A stretch of 64,000 nucleotides of DNA from Colwellia sp. PAMC 20917 (GTDB lineage: Bacteria > Pseudomonadota > Gammaproteobacteria > Enterobacterales > Alteromonadaceae): positions 3,720,001 to 3,784,000 of the forward strand of contig NZ_CP014944.1 in assembly GCF_001767295.1 (NCBI RefSeq). The letters are read 5' to 3'. Made by a program: the position numbers and the translations under genes. This document shows, piece after piece, positions 46,570-57,552 of the stretch (the first letter of the stretch is position 1; each line of letters starts with the position of its first letter). The notes beneath the pieces are model-generated. The model ran no database searches. It was not told where the DNA came from and saw nothing but the letters and a program-made list of their open reading frames with translations.

Positions 46570-48369
46570 ATGCGCGATCTTTATTGTGGTGATGTGAACG
46601 AATCTCACATTGGCAAAGAAATTACTTTATGCGGCTGGGTTAACCGTCGTCGAGACTTAGGTGCGGTGATCTTTTTAGATCTACGTGATCGTGAAGGTAT
46701 GGTACAAGTCGTTTATGATCCAGATTTACCTGAAGTTATTGCTAAAGCGAATACTTTACGTAATGAATTTTGTGTTCAAATTAAAGGCAAGGTGCGTGCC
46801 CGACCTGAAGGTCAAATTAATAAAGACATGAAAACCGGCGCTATTGAAATTTTAGGGTTAGAACTGACTATTTTAAATAAGTCTGCACCATTACCACTTG
46901 ATTCCAACCAAAATAATTCAGAAGAACAACGTTTAAAATATCGCTATTTAGATTTACGTCGTAGCGAGATGACAGAACGTATGCGCTTTCGTGCAAAAGT
47001 AACATCGGCAGTGCGAACGTCCTTAGAAGGGCAAGGTTTTTTAGATATTGAAACGCCTATTTTAACTGCTGCGACACCTGAAGGTGCACGTGACTATTTA
47101 GTACCAAGTCGCACGCACAAAGGTCAGTTTTTTGCTCTACCGCAGTCACCTCAGTTGTTTAAACAATTGTTAATGATGTCGGGTATGGAACGTTACTATC
47201 AAATTGTTAAATGTTTTCGTGACGAAGATTTACGCGCTGACCGTCAGCCTGAATTTACTCAAATAGATATTGAAACGTCATTCATGAGCAGCGAGCAAGT
47301 GATGAATGTTGCTGAAACGATGATCGTTAAATTATTTAAAGATTTGATGAATGTTGATTTAGGCACATTCCCTCGTATAACTTATTTAGAGGCAATGACA
47401 CGTTTTGGTTCAGATAAGCCTGATTTACGTAATCCACTAGAATTAGTGGATGTTGCTGATATTGTTAAAGATGTAGAGTTTAAAGTTTTCTCTGGACCTG
47501 CAAACGACGAAAAAGGCCGTGTATCGGTAATTTGTGTGCCGGGTGGTGCTGCAAAATTCTCACGCAAGGGTCTTGACGAACTGACTAAGTATGTTGGCAT
47601 TTATGGTGCTAAAGGCATGCCTTGGTTAAAAGTTAATGATGTTGATGCAGCCTTAAGTACTGGTATTGACGGCATACAATCGCCGGTCTTGAAGTTCTTA
47701 AATGAAGAAGCGGTAAAAGCGTTATTAACACGTACTAACGCTAAAACAGGCGATATTATTTTCTTTGGCGCCGACAAGTACAATGTTGTTACTGAATCAC
47801 TTGGTGCATTGCGTCTTAAACTAGGCGAAGATTTAGAATTATTACAAGGTGATTGGAAACCATTGTGGGTTGTTGACTTCCCAATGTTTGAAGAAGCTGA
47901 TGGCGGCATGCATGCAATTCATCACCCGTTTACCGCACCTATTAATTTAACGGCTGAAGCATTAGAAGCTAACCCTGTTGGCGCGCTTTCTGATGCTTAC
48001 GATATGGTGTTAAATGGCTGTGAATTAGGCGGCGGTTCGGTACGTATTCATAACCAAGATATGCAAGCTGCAGTTTTTAGAATTTTGGGTATTAGTGACG
48101 AAGAAGCGCAAGAAAAATTTGGCTTTTTACTTGAAGCACTTCAGTATGGTGCTCCACCACACGCTGGCTTAGCGTTTGGTTTAGACCGCCTAGTGATGTT
48201 AATGACTGGCGCATCATCAATTCGTGATGTTATGGCTTTTCCAAAAACAACCACAGCGGCTTGTCCATTAACCAATGCACCGGGTAAAGCAAATCCAGCA
48301 CAGCTTGTTGAACTGGGCATCGCTTGTTTACCTAAAGCTGAAAAGAAAGAAGAACCTTTAGCTGAATAG
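46570..48369 (+). CDS. aspS: aspartyl-tRNA synthetase
   Basis: About 599 residues from ATG 46570 ([15 protein letters not shown]); the open frame extends 36 codons further without support. OB-fold anticodon domain ([20 protein letters not shown]), class II motif 1 region, motif 2 [20 protein letters not shown], and motif 3 [15 protein letters not shown] are present, along with the bacterial insertion (GAD) domain. It charges tRNA-Asp. A TATAAT-like box at 46488 may be its promoter -10. Ends in a strong terminator. Confidence 0.97.
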   Translation: MRDLYCGDVNESHIGKEITLCGWVNRRRDLGAVIFLDLRDREGMVQVVYDPDLPEVIAKANTLRNEFCVQIKGKVRARPEGQINKDMKTGAIEILGLELTILNKSAPLPLDSNQNNSEEQRLKYRYLDLRRSEMTERMRFRAKVTSAVRTSLEGQGFLDIETPILTAATPEGARDYLVPSRTHKGQFFALPQSPQLFKQLLMMSGMERYYQIVKCFRDEDLRADRQPEFTQIDIETSFMSSEQVMNVAETMIVKLFKDLMNVDLGTFPRITYLEAMTRFGSDKPDLRNPLELVDVADIVKDVEFKVFSGPANDEKGRVSVICVPGGAAKFSRKGLDELTKYVGIYGAKGMPWLKVNDVDAALSTGIDGIQSPVLKFLNEEAVKALLTRTNAKTGDIIFFGADKYNVVTESLGALRLKLGEDLELLQGDWKPLWVVDFPMFEEADGGMHAIHHPFTAPINLTAEALEANPVGALSDAYDMVLNGCELGGGSVRIHNQDMQAAVFRILGISDEEAQEKFGFLLEALQYGAPPHAGLAFGLDRLVMLMTGASSIRDVMAFPKTTTAACPLTNAPGKANPAQLVELGIACLPKAEKKEEPLAE

Positions 48370-48392
48370 TTTTTAAATAATCAGTGTTCGAT

Positions 48393-48420
48393 AAAAAGCA
48401 GCTAATTAGCTGCTTTTTTT
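48393..48420 (+). terminator. terminator of aspS
   Basis: AAAAAGCAGCTAA and TTAGCTGCTTTTT form a perfect stem followed by T's, 24 bp after the aspS stop codon. Confidence 0.9.
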
Positions 48421-48422
48421 AT

Positions 48423-48815
48423 CTATAGAATGTACGGTCATGACAACTTTTAGGCAGCCATGCCTTCACTGTATTAGTGCTTTCTACACGTCATTTTTGT
48501 TCCAGCTAAATCATAGCCCCTGATTTCTGTAAGCAATGTTATGGCGCCACGGATGGCAAGGAACGACGAATGGTTACGACTGCATGAATACAGAAGGTAG
48601 AGCGAAGCATGGAAGCACGAGCCGAGGATTTACTAGGGCTCTTGTCGTCATGCTGAATTCATTTCAGTATCTGGATAAGGGTTCTTATCTGCATAACGTT
48701 CATTGTCAAAATGAACGACGACATTGCCATTTAACTGACTTCAACGCATAATCTCGATACTCTTTTAAGCCATTGCTGCTTTCGTTAAAAATACTATTAA
48801 ATAAGAGAACTCAAT
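48423..48815. other. intergenic stretch with repeat-like sequences, no confident gene
   Basis: A 71-codon open frame at 48536-48751 has no recognisable domain and overlaps sequences that look like dispersed intergenic repeats: GTCATGCTGAATTCATTTCA, and the hairpin CGTTCATT...AATGAACG (near 48698-48718). I do not call it a gene. In many relatives yebC lies between aspS and ruvC; it is absent here. Confidence 0.4.
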
Positions 48816-49352
48816 TTGACCATAATCCTAGGTATTGATCCTGGCTCACGTATTACCGGTTACGGTGTTATAAAAAAAGAAGGTCGCAAAATCTTATATT
48901 TGGGCAGTGGCTGTATAAAAGCGTATGCGGGCAATAAAGAGGAAGATGACTTTAGCCTGCGTCTACAAACTATTTTTGCTGGGGTTTCTGAATTGATCTT
49001 GCAATTTTCTCCCGAACTTTTTGCTATAGAACAAGTTTTCATGGGCGTTAATCCTGGTGGCGCGTTGAAGTTGGGGCAAGCGCGAGGAGCCGCTATTGTT
49101 GCGGCAACCAATAAAGGCTTACCGGTTGCAGAATACTCAGCAAGACAGATAAAACAATCAGTTGTTGGCACGGGCGCCGCCGATAAAAGCCAAGTACAAC
49201 ACATGGTAAAATCGATTTTAAAACTGCCTGCAATGCCGCAAGCGGATGCTGCCGATGCACTCGCTATTGCGCTTTGTCATGCTCATAGCCATGATACTCT
49301 TACAAAAATGGCGGGGCAGGTCAGTAAAATCGTCCGTGGACGATTACGATAA
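48816..49352 (+). CDS. ruvC: Holliday junction resolvase RuvC
   Basis: A 178-residue RNase-H-fold endonuclease from TTG 48816 with AAGAGAA upstream. [16 protein letters not shown] (4-19) holds the first catalytic Asp, [20 protein letters not shown] the catalytic Glu, and [16 protein letters not shown] the two final Asp residues. It cuts four-way junctions at cognate sites bound by RuvAB. First of ruvC-ruvA-ruvB. Confidence 0.96.
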   Translation: MTIILGIDPGSRITGYGVIKKEGRKILYLGSGCIKAYAGNKEEDDFSLRLQTIFAGVSELILQFSPELFAIEQVFMGVNPGGALKLGQARGAAIVAATNKGLPVAEYSARQIKQSVVGTGAADKSQVQHMVKSILKLPAMPQADAADALAIALCHAHSHDTLTKMAGQVSKIVRGRLR

Positions 49353-49427
49353 ACCACTTAAGCGACTTTACTGTATAAATATATAGTGGTATGGTTGCCA
49401 AAAGTTAATGTAGAGAAGGTTTTAGCT

Positions 49428-50051
49428 GTGATTGGTCGTTTACGTGGAACATTATTAGAAAAATTAGCACCAGAAGTCTTAATTGAGTGTGGGGGGATTG
49501 GCTACGAAGTTACTATGCCAATGACCAGTATTTATGCCTTACCTGAATTAAACGAACAAGCCATTATTTATACACACTTTGTGGTTCGTGAAGATGCGCA
49601 ATTATTATATGGCTTTGCTAATAAAATCGAACGTAGATTATTTAGACTGGTTATTAAAGTTAATGGCGTTGGCCCTAAGTTAGGCCTTGCCATACTTTCA
49701 AGCATGTCTGCAGACCAATTTGTTAGCTGTGTTGCTCATGACGACTTGACCAGCATTGTAAAAATACCAGGCGTTGGGAAAAAAACAGCTGAACGTTTAC
49801 TCATTGAAATGCGCGACCGTTTAAAAGATTGGCAAGTCACCCATACGGCATCGCCATTAGCATCGGGAACACTTCCGATTGAGCTTCATCATGAAAACAC
49901 TTTTGTGACTAATGCAAAAGGTGATGCGATTAACGCATTAGTTTCTTTAGGCTACAGTCAGCAACAAGCTGAAAAGTCGATACGAAACGTATTTAAAGCA
50001 GAATCAACGAGTGAAGATCTTATTCGTGACGCATTAAAGTCAATGCTTTAA
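49428..50051 (+). CDS. ruvA: Holliday junction branch migration protein RuvA
   Basis: 207 residues from GTG 49428 ([18 protein letters not shown] upstream at 49413-49418); the open frame starts 14 codons earlier without support. An OB fold, then helix-hairpin-helix pairs ([33 protein letters not shown]) that bind the junction, then the C-terminal RuvB-contact domain ([20 protein letters not shown]) are all visible. Confidence 0.96.
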   Translation: MIGRLRGTLLEKLAPEVLIECGGIGYEVTMPMTSIYALPELNEQAIIYTHFVVREDAQLLYGFANKIERRLFRLVIKVNGVGPKLGLAILSSMSADQFVSCVAHDDLTSIVKIPGVGKKTAERLLIEMRDRLKDWQVTHTASPLASGTLPIELHHENTFVTNAKGDAINALVSLGYSQQQAEKSIRNVFKAESTSEDLIRDALKSML

Positions 50052-50174
50052 TATCTACTACATTGATAAAATGTAGATAAAGCTGACACGTAAATAACAG
50101 GCTGCTAATAGTAACATCGGCCTGACAATACTTACTTAGCTGTATTTAAATAAGCCAAGACACAAGAGAAAATA

Positions 50175-51179
50175 ATGATAGAAGCTGATCGTCTTATTGA
50201 ACCCACTGCCCAGCCAGAAGAAGAAACCATTGATCGTGCTATTCGTCCTAAACTACTAGCCGATTATACTGGGCAAGATCATGTCAAAATTCAAATGGAA
50301 ATTTTTATCGCAGCGGCAAAAAAACGTGATGAACCACTCGATCATTTATTGATATTTGGTCCTCCTGGTTTAGGTAAAACCACACTTGCCAATATTGTGG
50401 CTAACGAAATGGGCGTGAATATCCGCACAACTTCCGGTCCTGTCTTAGAAAAAGCGGGAGATTTAGCGGCTTTACTGACTAACCTCGAAGAAAATGATGT
50501 GCTCTTTATTGACGAAATTCATCGTCTAAGTCCTGTAGTTGAAGAAATTCTTTACCCCGCAATGGAAGATTACCAGCTAGATATCATGATTGGAGAAGGG
50601 CCCGCGGCTCGTTCAATAAAATTAGACTTACCAGCATTTACTTTGATTGGTGCAACGACCCGTGCCGGCGCCTTAACATCACCACTGAGAGACCGTTTTG
50701 GCATTGTGCAACGACTTGAGTTCTATAACACTAAAGATTTAACTGAAATAGTTAAACGTTCAGCTTACTTTCTCAAGCTACCTATCGACGAAGAAGGTGC
50801 ATTTGAAGTGGCCAAGCGCTCTCGTGGCACACCAAGAATAGCTAATCGGTTATTACGCCGAGTTCGTGACTATGCCGATGTGAAAACGCAAGGCATTGTT
50901 AGCCAAGCAACGGCCGCTAAAGCACTAAATATGTTAGAGGTTGATGATCAAGGTTTTGATTTAATGGACCGGAAATTATTGCAAGCGATTATTGATAAAT
51001 TTATGGGTGGTCCTGTTGGCCTTGATAATGTCGCAGCAGCTATTGGCGAAGAGCGCGAAACAATTGAAGATGTTATTGAACCTTATCTTATTCAGCAAGG
51101 TTTCCTGCAAAGAACGCCGCGAGGGCGTATAGCAACTGAACGCGCTTACCAGCATTTTGGTTTAGATAAGCCGGATTAA
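50175..51179 (+). CDS. ruvB: Holliday junction ATPase RuvB
   Basis: A 334-residue AAA+ motor. [20 protein letters not shown], Walker [20 protein letters not shown], Walker [21 protein letters not shown], the sensor 1 [19 protein letters not shown], and C-terminal winged helix ([17 protein letters not shown]) are present. It hexamerises on RuvA-bound junctions to drive branch migration. Confidence 0.97.
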   Translation: MIEADRLIEPTAQPEEETIDRAIRPKLLADYTGQDHVKIQMEIFIAAAKKRDEPLDHLLIFGPPGLGKTTLANIVANEMGVNIRTTSGPVLEKAGDLAALLTNLEENDVLFIDEIHRLSPVVEEILYPAMEDYQLDIMIGEGPAARSIKLDLPAFTLIGATTRAGALTSPLRDRFGIVQRLEFYNTKDLTEIVKRSAYFLKLPIDEEGAFEVAKRSRGTPRIANRLLRRVRDYADVKTQGIVSQATAAKALNMLEVDDQGFDLMDRKLLQAIIDKFMGGPVGLDNVAAAIGEERETIEDVIEPYLIQQGFLQRTPRGRIATERAYQHFGLDKPD

Positions 51180-51213
51180 TAACCAACCCATATCGTTATA
51201 TCAAATTTTAGGT

Positions 51214-51242
51214 AAAAAAAAGCCCACATCAATTATGTGGGC
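51214..51242 (-). terminator. terminator reading on the minus strand after ruvB
   Basis: GCCCACAT (51222-51229) and ATGTGGGC (51235-51242) form a perfect stem, with an A8 run on the left only. It is therefore a canonical T-run terminator only for minus-strand transcription, although the surrounding genes are on the plus strand. Confidence 0.55.
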
Positions 51243-51314
51243 CAACTTATAAATTAAGTTGATAAGAGGAAATAGGGTTCCAATAAACATGTCAGAGAGA
51301 AGAGATAAAATCTA

Positions 51315-51562
51315 TTCAAGTTGTCTGGCTATCAATTACCCCGTTATATCAGTGAAGATAAACTTGAATAATTATTACGCTAGCTCGAACAACAAGCGGA
51401 TTTTAGAGTAACTATTCTATTTATACAAGATAAAAAAATTAGATATTTTGCATTAGAAAAACTAATGTTAACTTTGGTGGTGTGTATTTAACCAGCGCGG
51501 TACAAAACGCTAATATTCTGCTAGAAACTATTTTTCAAAATGTTACATTCGATTACCACTAA
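51315..51562 (+). pseudogene. decayed ORF relic upstream of ybgC
   Basis: Translation from 51315 gives FKLSGYQLPRYISEDKLE, a stop, LLR, a stop, LEQQADFRVTILFIQDKKIR, then YFALEKL; a frame change near 51460 continues as NVNFGGVYLTSAVQNANILL, then ETIFQNVTFDYH to TAA at 51562. Two nonsense codons and one frameshift break an otherwise protein-like sequence, so this looks like a dead gene. The family is not recognised. Confidence 0.4.
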
Positions 51563-51685
51563 ACGCTTGTCGTCAGAAGTTATTATCATTAATATAGAAG
51601 AAATTATAATTGAGTGCCTCGAATTTTATTTTTTACGATAAAAATACAAATAACGATGCTCTGAGCGTTTTACATCATTCAAGTT

Positions 51686-52096
51686 ATGGCAGATATTAAA
51701 CACGTTTATCCAGTTAGGATATATTATGAAGATACAGATGCCGGCGGTATTGTTTATCATGCAAACTATTTAAAGTTTTGTGAACGTGCACGTACTGAGT
51801 GGTTGAGAGAATTAAACGCTAATCAATCATCTTTTTTAGAACAAAACATTGGTTTAGTGGTCAGAAGAGTGGAAATGGATAATGTAGCTTCAGCCAGCTT
51901 AGATGATTTACTCATTGTTACCTCATGGATTAGCGAATTGAAACGCGCCAGTCTGGTTTTTACTCAACAAATTAGTGATCAGCAAAATAAGCTTATTTGT
52001 GCTGTTGTTGTCCAAATTGCTTGTGTTAACTTATCACTTGCCAAACCCTGTGCTATTCCCGAAAAAATATTAGGAGCGTTAAAACGTGTCAGCTGA
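51686..52096 (+). CDS. ybgC: Tol-Pal system acyl-CoA thioesterase YbgC
   Basis: A 136-residue hotdog thioesterase. The active-site Asp is in [19 protein letters not shown] (about 11-29). In E. coli YbgC hydrolyses acyl-CoA/ACP and associates with phospholipid metabolism near the Tol complex. Its 3' end overlaps the tolQ start by 11 bp, so it is the first gene of the tol-pal operon. Confidence 0.95.
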   Translation: MADIKHVYPVRIYYEDTDAGGIVYHANYLKFCERARTEWLRELNANQSSFLEQNIGLVVRRVEMDNVASASLDDLLIVTSWISELKRASLVFTQQISDQQNKLICAVVVQIACVNLSLAKPCAIPEKILGALKRVS

Positions 52097-52769
52097 AATT
52101 TCTATATTTGATTTATTCCTGCAAGCCAGTTTGTTAGTTAAAAGTGTAATGTTAATTCTACTAGGTTTTTCTATTGCATGTTGGGCGATGATATTTCAAC
52201 GTCGAAAAGCACTTAACGACGCACAGGCACAAATGAAAATCTTTGAAGATAAGTTTTGGAGCGGAGCCGACCTAAGTAAACTCTATAATGAAGTTTCTTC
52301 TAAAGGTCCCGCCACCGGTATTGAAAGTTTATTTGTCTCAGGCTTTAAAGAATTTGCCCGTTTACGAAAAAGCAATATGGATTCACCACAAGCGATTGTT
52401 GACGGAACTCATCGAGCAATGCGCGTGGCACTTTCACGTGAAGTTGACCATCTTGAAACACATTTGCCATTTATGGCGACCGTGGGCTCTATTAGTCCGT
52501 ACATAGGTTTGTTTGGTACTGTTTGGGGGATTATGAATTCGTTTATTGCGCTTGGCGCTGTTGAGCAAGCAACACTTGCGATGGTTGCTCCGGGTATTGC
52601 TGAAGCATTAATTGCCACGGCTATGGGCTTATTTGCTGCAATTCCAGCAGTGATCGCTTTTAACCGCTTTAGCCACCATGTTGAAAAATTAGAAAATGGC
52701 TACGGTAATTTTATGGAAGAGTTTTCCAGTATTTTACAACGTCAAAGTACCAGTGAACCATCAGCATAA
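52086..52769 (+). CDS. tolQ: Tol-Pal system protein TolQ
   Basis: A 227-residue inner-membrane protein of the ExbB/MotA family. Three TM helices at about 18-36, 133-155 and 165-190 ([20 protein letters not shown] is the proton-channel helix, and [20 protein letters not shown] the third). It forms the proton-driven motor with TolR that energises TolA for outer-membrane constriction at division. Confidence 0.96.
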   Translation: MSAEISIFDLFLQASLLVKSVMLILLGFSIACWAMIFQRRKALNDAQAQMKIFEDKFWSGADLSKLYNEVSSKGPATGIESLFVSGFKEFARLRKSNMDSPQAIVDGTHRAMRVALSREVDHLETHLPFMATVGSISPYIGLFGTVWGIMNSFIALGAVEQATLAMVAPGIAEALIATAMGLFAAIPAVIAFNRFSHHVEKLENGYGNFMEEFSSILQRQSTSEPSA

Positions 52770-52784
52770 ACGGAGTAATATCTT

Positions 52785-53210
52785 ATGTATAAAAGAGTAA
52801 GACGCCGTAAAGTTGCTGAAATCAATGTTGTTCCTTACATTGATGTTATGTTGGTGTTGTTGATTATTTTTATGGTTACCGCGCCATTGGTCACTCAAGG
52901 TGTGAAAGTTAACCTACCTAAGGCCGATGCAGAAGCACTTGATAAAGAGTCAAAGCCGCCTTTAGTCGCTTCTGTTGATGCCGACGGTAATTATTATTTA
53001 GCGGTTGGTACCAGTAAGAATGAACCTATGTCTGCTGAGCAAGTGGCAACACTGGTTGCTGCCCATTTAAAAGTTGAACCTGACACGCCAGTCGTTGTTA
53101 ACGGTGATGGCTCTGTTTCTTATGATGCTGTGATACAACTAATGGTGTTATTACAACAAAAAGCAGGTGTGCCATCGGTTGGTTTAATGACAGACCCTGG
53201 AGCTAAATAA
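52785..53210 (+). CDS. tolR: Tol-Pal system protein TolR
   Basis: A 141-residue ExbD-family protein: one TM helix (about 17-37, INVVPYIDVMLVLLIIFMVT) with the key Asp in PYIDVM, then a periplasmic domain (LPKADAEALDKES ... GVPSVGLMTD). 15 bp after tolQ. Couples proton flow to TolA. Confidence 0.95.
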   Translation: MYKRVRRRKVAEINVVPYIDVMLVLLIIFMVTAPLVTQGVKVNLPKADAEALDKESKPPLVASVDADGNYYLAVGTSKNEPMSAEQVATLVAAHLKVEPDTPVVVNGDGSVSYDAVIQLMVLLQQKAGVPSVGLMTDPGAK

Positions 53211-53214
53211 TTAA

Positions 53215-54111
53215 ATGAGTCGAAAATTTGCCATTGCATTATCGTTTAGTTTCTTATTACATATCGTATTAGCTGCGGTATTATTGATGGGCGATTTTGA
53301 AAGTGAACCCAAAGTGGCGCCCAAAGTTGTGCAAGTTCAAACTATTCAGGCAACTATTGTTGATAAAAGTACAATTGAAGCACAAGTTAATAAAATTAAG
53401 CAAAAAAAACTTGATGATGCCAAACAGTTAAAAGACTTGGAACAACAAGTGGCTTCCGCTAGGGTAAAACGTGCTAAAGAAGAAAAACGTATTAAAGCAC
53501 TTGAGCGACAAAGAAAGAAAAAATTACTAGAGAAAAAGGCAGCTGACTCAGCAGCAAAAAAAGCGCTAAGCAAAGCCAACGCCGCTGAAAAAATACGTAA
53601 ACAAAAAGAAGAAGAGCAAAAAATCGCAGAACAAGCGACGGCTGATGCAAAAGCTAAGCGCTTAAAAGAAGAAATAGCAGCTAAAAAAGCCGATGATTTA
53701 CTCAAGAAAAAAGCAGCAGAGCGTAAACGTAAAGAACAAGAAGCTCAAGAGCGTGCTCGACAGCAAGAAATGTTAGAGCAACAAATGGCTGAAGAAATGG
53801 CGGTTAGACAACAAGCCCGCTATCAGCAAACAATGAGTGAGGTTGGTCGGTTTACCGCCCTTATAAGGCAAACTATTCAAGGAAACTTGATCACTGACCG
53901 CAGCACTATGGAAGGTAAGTCTTGTAAATTAACCATAAGTCTTGCACCATCAGGTTTTGTAACCAACGTTGTTATTGGCAAAGGGGACCAGGTAGTTTGT
54001 AGCGCTTCAAAGACGGCTATTTATAAAGCAGGGACATTACCTGTCTCTAAAGACCCCGAAGTATTTAAAGAAATGCGTACAATTAGCCTAACAGTGGTGC
54101 CTGAATTTTAA
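53215..54111 (+). CDS. tolA: cell envelope integrity protein TolA
   Basis: A 298-residue protein: TM anchor at about 4-24 (FAIALSFSFLLHIVLAAVLL), a long Lys/Ala/Glu-rich helix (about 45-205) and a C-terminal TolA domain III (about 210-298) with GRFTALIRQTIQGNLI and CKLTISLAPSGFVTNV. It reaches across the periplasm to contact Pal and TolB. The helical arm is somewhat shorter than in E. coli TolA (421 aa). Confidence 0.93.
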   Translation: MSRKFAIALSFSFLLHIVLAAVLLMGDFESEPKVAPKVVQVQTIQATIVDKSTIEAQVNKIKQKKLDDAKQLKDLEQQVASARVKRAKEEKRIKALERQRKKKLLEKKAADSAAKKALSKANAAEKIRKQKEEEQKIAEQATADAKAKRLKEEIAAKKADDLLKKKAAERKRKEQEAQERARQQEMLEQQMAEEMAVRQQARYQQTMSEVGRFTALIRQTIQGNLITDRSTMEGKSCKLTISLAPSGFVTNVVIGKGDQVVCSASKTAIYKAGTLPVSKDPEVFKEMRTISLTVVPEF

Positions 54112-54167
54112 TGGTTCAGTTTATATTCAATGAAAAATAACCCATGACTGAGAAAATAGTAAAATAT

Positions 54168-55514
54168 ATGAATAAATTTAAAGTAGCCTTCATTTTCTTT
54201 ATCGTACTGATTTCAAATAGTGCATTTGCAACGCTTGAGATTGTCATTACCGAGGGTATTGATAGCGCTAGACCTATCGCTGTTGTACCTTTTAAATGGA
54301 CAGGATTAGAGCCGCTTCCAGAAAATATATCGTCGATTATTGCTGAAGACTTATTGCGCAGCGGTAAATTTAACCCGATAAAAAATAATCGTTTTCCACA
54401 AACACCCTTTTCTGATCAAGAAATTGATTATTCAGCTTGGGCAAATGAGGGCGTTGAAGCGGTTGTTGTTGGAGAAATTAATCAAATAGGGATTAGTCGT
54501 TACAAGATAAGCTACCAGCTGGTTGATGTTATTCGCGGGCAAATCACCGGTGGACAATCGCAAATGCTAAGCAATGGTGAATTGGTTCAAACTTCTGATC
54601 ATATTTATGCTGAGGGTGCTTTTGAAATTAATGCTGACCAATTTCGTCGTTATGGGCATCACATCAGTAATGTTATTTATGAAAAGTTAACCGGCAGTAA
54701 AGGTGCATTTTTAACTAAAATTGCTTATGTGATTGTGCGAGACCAAGGTGAATTTCCTTTTCAGTTAGTGATGGCTGATTATGACGGTGTTAATGAGCAC
54801 GTTTTGTTGAGTTCTAAAGAGCCGTTAATGTCACCTTCATGGCATCCAAGTGGCAATCAGTTAGCGTACTCGACATTTGAGAATAACCAACAAAAAATAT
54901 ATATTATAGATATCTATACCGGAAAGCGTACTATGATAAGCGATCACCCTGGTATAAATAGTGCGCCACGTTGGTCACCCGACGGTAATCAACTTGCGAT
55001 GATGTTATCTAAAGATGGCAATTCAGAGCTCTATGTTATGGAAGTAGCAACAAGAAAACTACGTCGTATCACCCGTCATCGAGCGATAGATGCAGAGCCA
55101 AGTTGGAGCCCTGATGGAAAATCATTAGTATTTAGTTCAGAACGGGGTGGTAAACCTCAGCTTTATCGCGTAAATTTAGTCGATGGTCGTGTTAAACGAC
55201 TCACCTTTGATGGTGAAATGAACCTTGGTGGTTCAATTACACCTGACGGTCGCCAACTAATTATGGTGAACAGAACACGAGGGAATTATCATTTAGCTAA
55301 ACAAGAGTTGGCGTCAGGAATTTTTCAAGTTCTGACTAAAACACGTTTAGATGAGTCGCCGAGCATAGCTCCAAATGGTGGCATGATAATCTACAGTACT
55401 TTACACAATAATAGGCAAGTGCTTAGTTTAGTATCTGTAGATGGAAGATTTAAAGCGCGCTTACCCGCGGCTGATGGTGAAGTAAAAGCACCTGCTTGGT
55501 CACCATTTTTATAA
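54168..55514 (+). CDS. tolB: Tol-Pal system beta-propeller protein TolB
   Basis: About 448 residues from ATG 54168, chosen because it starts a clean signal peptide ([17 protein letters not shown]); ATG 54144 would add 8 residues. The N-terminal alpha/beta domain ([20 protein letters not shown]) is followed by a six-bladed propeller with repeated WSPDGxxLxF blades ([40 protein letters not shown]). Periplasmic partner of Pal. Confidence 0.95.
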   Translation: MNKFKVAFIFFIVLISNSAFATLEIVITEGIDSARPIAVVPFKWTGLEPLPENISSIIAEDLLRSGKFNPIKNNRFPQTPFSDQEIDYSAWANEGVEAVVVGEINQIGISRYKISYQLVDVIRGQITGGQSQMLSNGELVQTSDHIYAEGAFEINADQFRRYGHHISNVIYEKLTGSKGAFLTKIAYVIVRDQGEFPFQLVMADYDGVNEHVLLSSKEPLMSPSWHPSGNQLAYSTFENNQQKIYIIDIYTGKRTMISDHPGINSAPRWSPDGNQLAMMLSKDGNSELYVMEVATRKLRRITRHRAIDAEPSWSPDGKSLVFSSERGGKPQLYRVNLVDGRVKRLTFDGEMNLGGSITPDGRQLIMVNRTRGNYHLAKQELASGIFQVLTKTRLDESPSIAPNGGMIIYSTLHNNRQVLSLVSVDGRFKARLPAADGEVKAPAWSPFL

Positions 55515-55566
55515 AAAATTAAACATTAATTTAAAACATAACTTTAGAAAAATAAGGACAATTATA

Positions 55567-56112
55567 ATGCGTTTGAATAAAACTGTGAAAGCTCTTGCGA
55601 TTGCTTTGCCAATTTTGGCTTTATCTGCTTGTAGTTCAAATTCAGAAACTGATGAACAAAGCAATGTAGCGACTAATGCTCAAGAGTCTTCAGTAATTGA
55701 AAATAATACTGCTGATGTTCAAGTAAGCGCCGTACAACGTGCCGCTGAAATTGAAGAGCAACAACGTCAAGCATTAGAAAAACTTCGTGCTGAGCACATC
55801 GTTTATTTTGATTTTGACACCTCTACAGTTAGCACTGAATTTTCTGCTATTTTAGATGCACATGCTAAATTTTTAAACAAAAGCTCAAGCATGAAAGTTT
55901 TAGTTGAAGGTCATGCCGATGAACGTGGTACGCCTGAATACAACATTGCTTTAGGCGAACGTCGTGCCAAAGCGGTAGTAACTTATTTAGAAAATATGGG
56001 TGTTTCATCTGCACAGCTAAGTGTTGTTAGCTACGGTGAAGAAAAGCCAATGATTAAAGACCGTAGTGAAAACGCATTTGCTAAAAATCGTCGTGCGGTA
56101 TTAGTTTACTAA
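55567..56112 (+). CDS. pal: peptidoglycan-associated lipoprotein Pal
   Basis: A 181-residue outer-membrane lipoprotein. The lipobox LALSAC places the lipidated Cys at 22. After a linker, an OmpA-like peptidoglycan-binding domain (about 75-181) shows VYFDFDTSTVSTEF, GHADERGTPEYNIALGERRA and the terminal RRAVLVY. Links outer membrane to cell wall and to TolA/TolB. Confidence 0.96.
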   Translation: MRLNKTVKALAIALPILALSACSSNSETDEQSNVATNAQESSVIENNTADVQVSAVQRAAEIEEQQRQALEKLRAEHIVYFDFDTSTVSTEFSAILDAHAKFLNKSSSMKVLVEGHADERGTPEYNIALGERRAKAVVTYLENMGVSSAQLSVVSYGEEKPMIKDRSENAFAKNRRAVLVY

Positions 56113-56124
56113 TCAAGGATAGAA

Positions 56125-56937
56125 ATGAAACTGAATAAATTTTTATTCGGGATGTCCTTTGCTGTTACTACCCTTGCGGTAGTGGCAGCAGAATCTGCTC
56201 CCGTTATAGATATAACCAAGACGGGTGCAATTAAAAGTAGCCCTTCGCAATACACCTCTTCGGTACCAGAAACAATGGCTGAGAAGTTGGTTAATCTTGA
56301 ACGTAAACTTGATGCTCGTAATCGTGCCCAAGTCAAGGTGCAGCGACAGCTTGATGAACTTCAAAATGAAGTGAATGAATTACGTGGTGTTACTGAATTA
56401 CATACTCATCAGCTTAGTCAAGTTTTGAATCGACAGCGTGAGTTATATCAAGAGCTTGACCGTAGGGTAACAGAAGCATTAAAACCTGAAAATAACGTTC
56501 CTGCGGCGATTATAGCCCCAGCAAAAGCATCTTCAGACGCTTCAATAAATTATTCAACGAATTTAACTGAAAACCAAGCATATGACAGCGCGGTAAATTT
56601 AGTTTTAAAAGACAAACAATACGATAAAGCGATCCCTGAATTTCAAGCGTTTAATCGAAAGTTCCCAAATTCTAGTTATGCACCCAACGCACATTATTGG
56701 TTAGGACAGCTATTATTTAATAAAACTGAATACACCAAAGCAAAAAATGAATTTAATTTAGTGGTTGAACAATACCTCGACTCAAACAAGCGAAGCGATG
56801 CAATGTTGAAGTTGGCGATGGTTGAACAAAAGCTAAATAATAACGCAGCAGCAAAAATTTGGTATCAGAAAGTTCTCGCACAATACCCAGATTCAAGTGC
56901 GGCTCAACTAGCAAAACCTAGGTTAGAAAATTTATAA
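56125..56937 (+). CDS. cpoB: cell division coordinator CpoB (YbgF)
   Basis: A 270-residue periplasmic protein. Signal peptide (LFGMSFAVTTLAVVAAES), a trimeric coiled coil at about 48-110 (MAEKLVNLERKLDARNRAQV...), and TPR repeats at about 150-268 (AYDSAVNLVLKDKQYDKAIP, NAHYWLGQLLFNKTEYTKAK). In E. coli CpoB links Tol to PBP1B during septation. Last gene of the tol-pal operon, 12 bp after pal. Confidence 0.93.
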   Translation: MKLNKFLFGMSFAVTTLAVVAAESAPVIDITKTGAIKSSPSQYTSSVPETMAEKLVNLERKLDARNRAQVKVQRQLDELQNEVNELRGVTELHTHQLSQVLNRQRELYQELDRRVTEALKPENNVPAAIIAPAKASSDASINYSTNLTENQAYDSAVNLVLKDKQYDKAIPEFQAFNRKFPNSSYAPNAHYWLGQLLFNKTEYTKAKNEFNLVVEQYLDSNKRSDAMLKLAMVEQKLNNNAAAKIWYQKVLAQYPDSSAAQLAKPRLENL

Positions 56938-57099
56938 CCAATAAAAGCGACGATAACTTACACTAACTGCCTTCTTTTTATGCAAGTAGTCAATTAATAA
57001 GAAATAAGTTGAATTTAAGGTTGCACTAAAAAAAATTATGAGTATTATATGCGTCGCGTTGAGGCACTAGTGCAACGCAGTGTGAATTAGCACTTATGT

Positions 57100-57175
57100 C
57101 GGCCGTTAGCTCAGTTGGTAGAGCAGTTGGCTTTTAACCAATTTGTCGAAGGTTCAAATCCTTCACGGCCGACCA
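57100..57175 (+). tRNA. tRNA-Lys (TTT), copy 1
   Basis: 76-nt cloverleaf with CCA encoded. Acceptor CGGCCGT/ACGGCCG, D arm GCTC...GAGC, anticodon stem GTTGG/CCAAT (one G-T pair) with loop CTTTTAA, so anticodon TTT, and T arm GAAGG TTCAAAT CCTTC. First of four identical copies. Confidence 0.97.
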
Positions 57176-57258
57176 CTTCTTTATAATGTTTATTTCTTAT
57201 AAAGAAAAAGAAGCACCTTGTAAGATTCGAAATTTATTTCGAAAAAAAGAAAATATGG

Positions 57259-57334
57259 CGGCCGTTAGCTCAGTTGGTAGAGCAGTTGGCTTTTAACCAA
57301 TTTGTCGAAGGTTCAAATCCTTCACGGCCGACCA
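57259..57334 (+). tRNA. tRNA-Lys (TTT), copy 2
   Basis: Identical in sequence to copy 1, including the encoded CCA. The 83-bp spacer from copy 1 is not repeated elsewhere in the array. Confidence 0.97.
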
Positions 57335-57424
57335 CTTTCTTTCTTAACAAGTACAATGCAAAATTAGCATGTTAGTGATTTTTGCATTAGTTGATGATGA
57401 TTCTCAACACCACAGTTTATATGT

Positions 57425-57500
57425 CGGCCGTTAGCTCAGTTGGTAGAGCAGTTGGCTTTTAACCAATTTGTCGAAGGTTCAAATCCTTCACGGCCGACCA
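57425..57500 (+). tRNA. tRNA-Lys (TTT), copy 3
   Basis: Identical to copies 1 and 2. The ~87-bp spacer before it recurs almost unchanged (two differences) before copy 4, exactly 280 bp later, showing a tandem duplication. Confidence 0.97.
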
Positions 57501-57552
57501 CTTCTTCAATAGTTAATTTCCAAATTTATAAGTCAGATAGCAAACAACAAAA

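Noticed and set aside
48536-48751. 71-codon plus-strand ORF between aspS and ruvC
   Set aside because: No domain, no clear ribosome site, and it overlaps repeat-like intergenic sequence and a hairpin.
53346-53705. 119-residue minus-strand ORF within tolA
   Set aside because: Antisense of the repetitive Lys/Ala/Glu helix of TolA, with no independent support.
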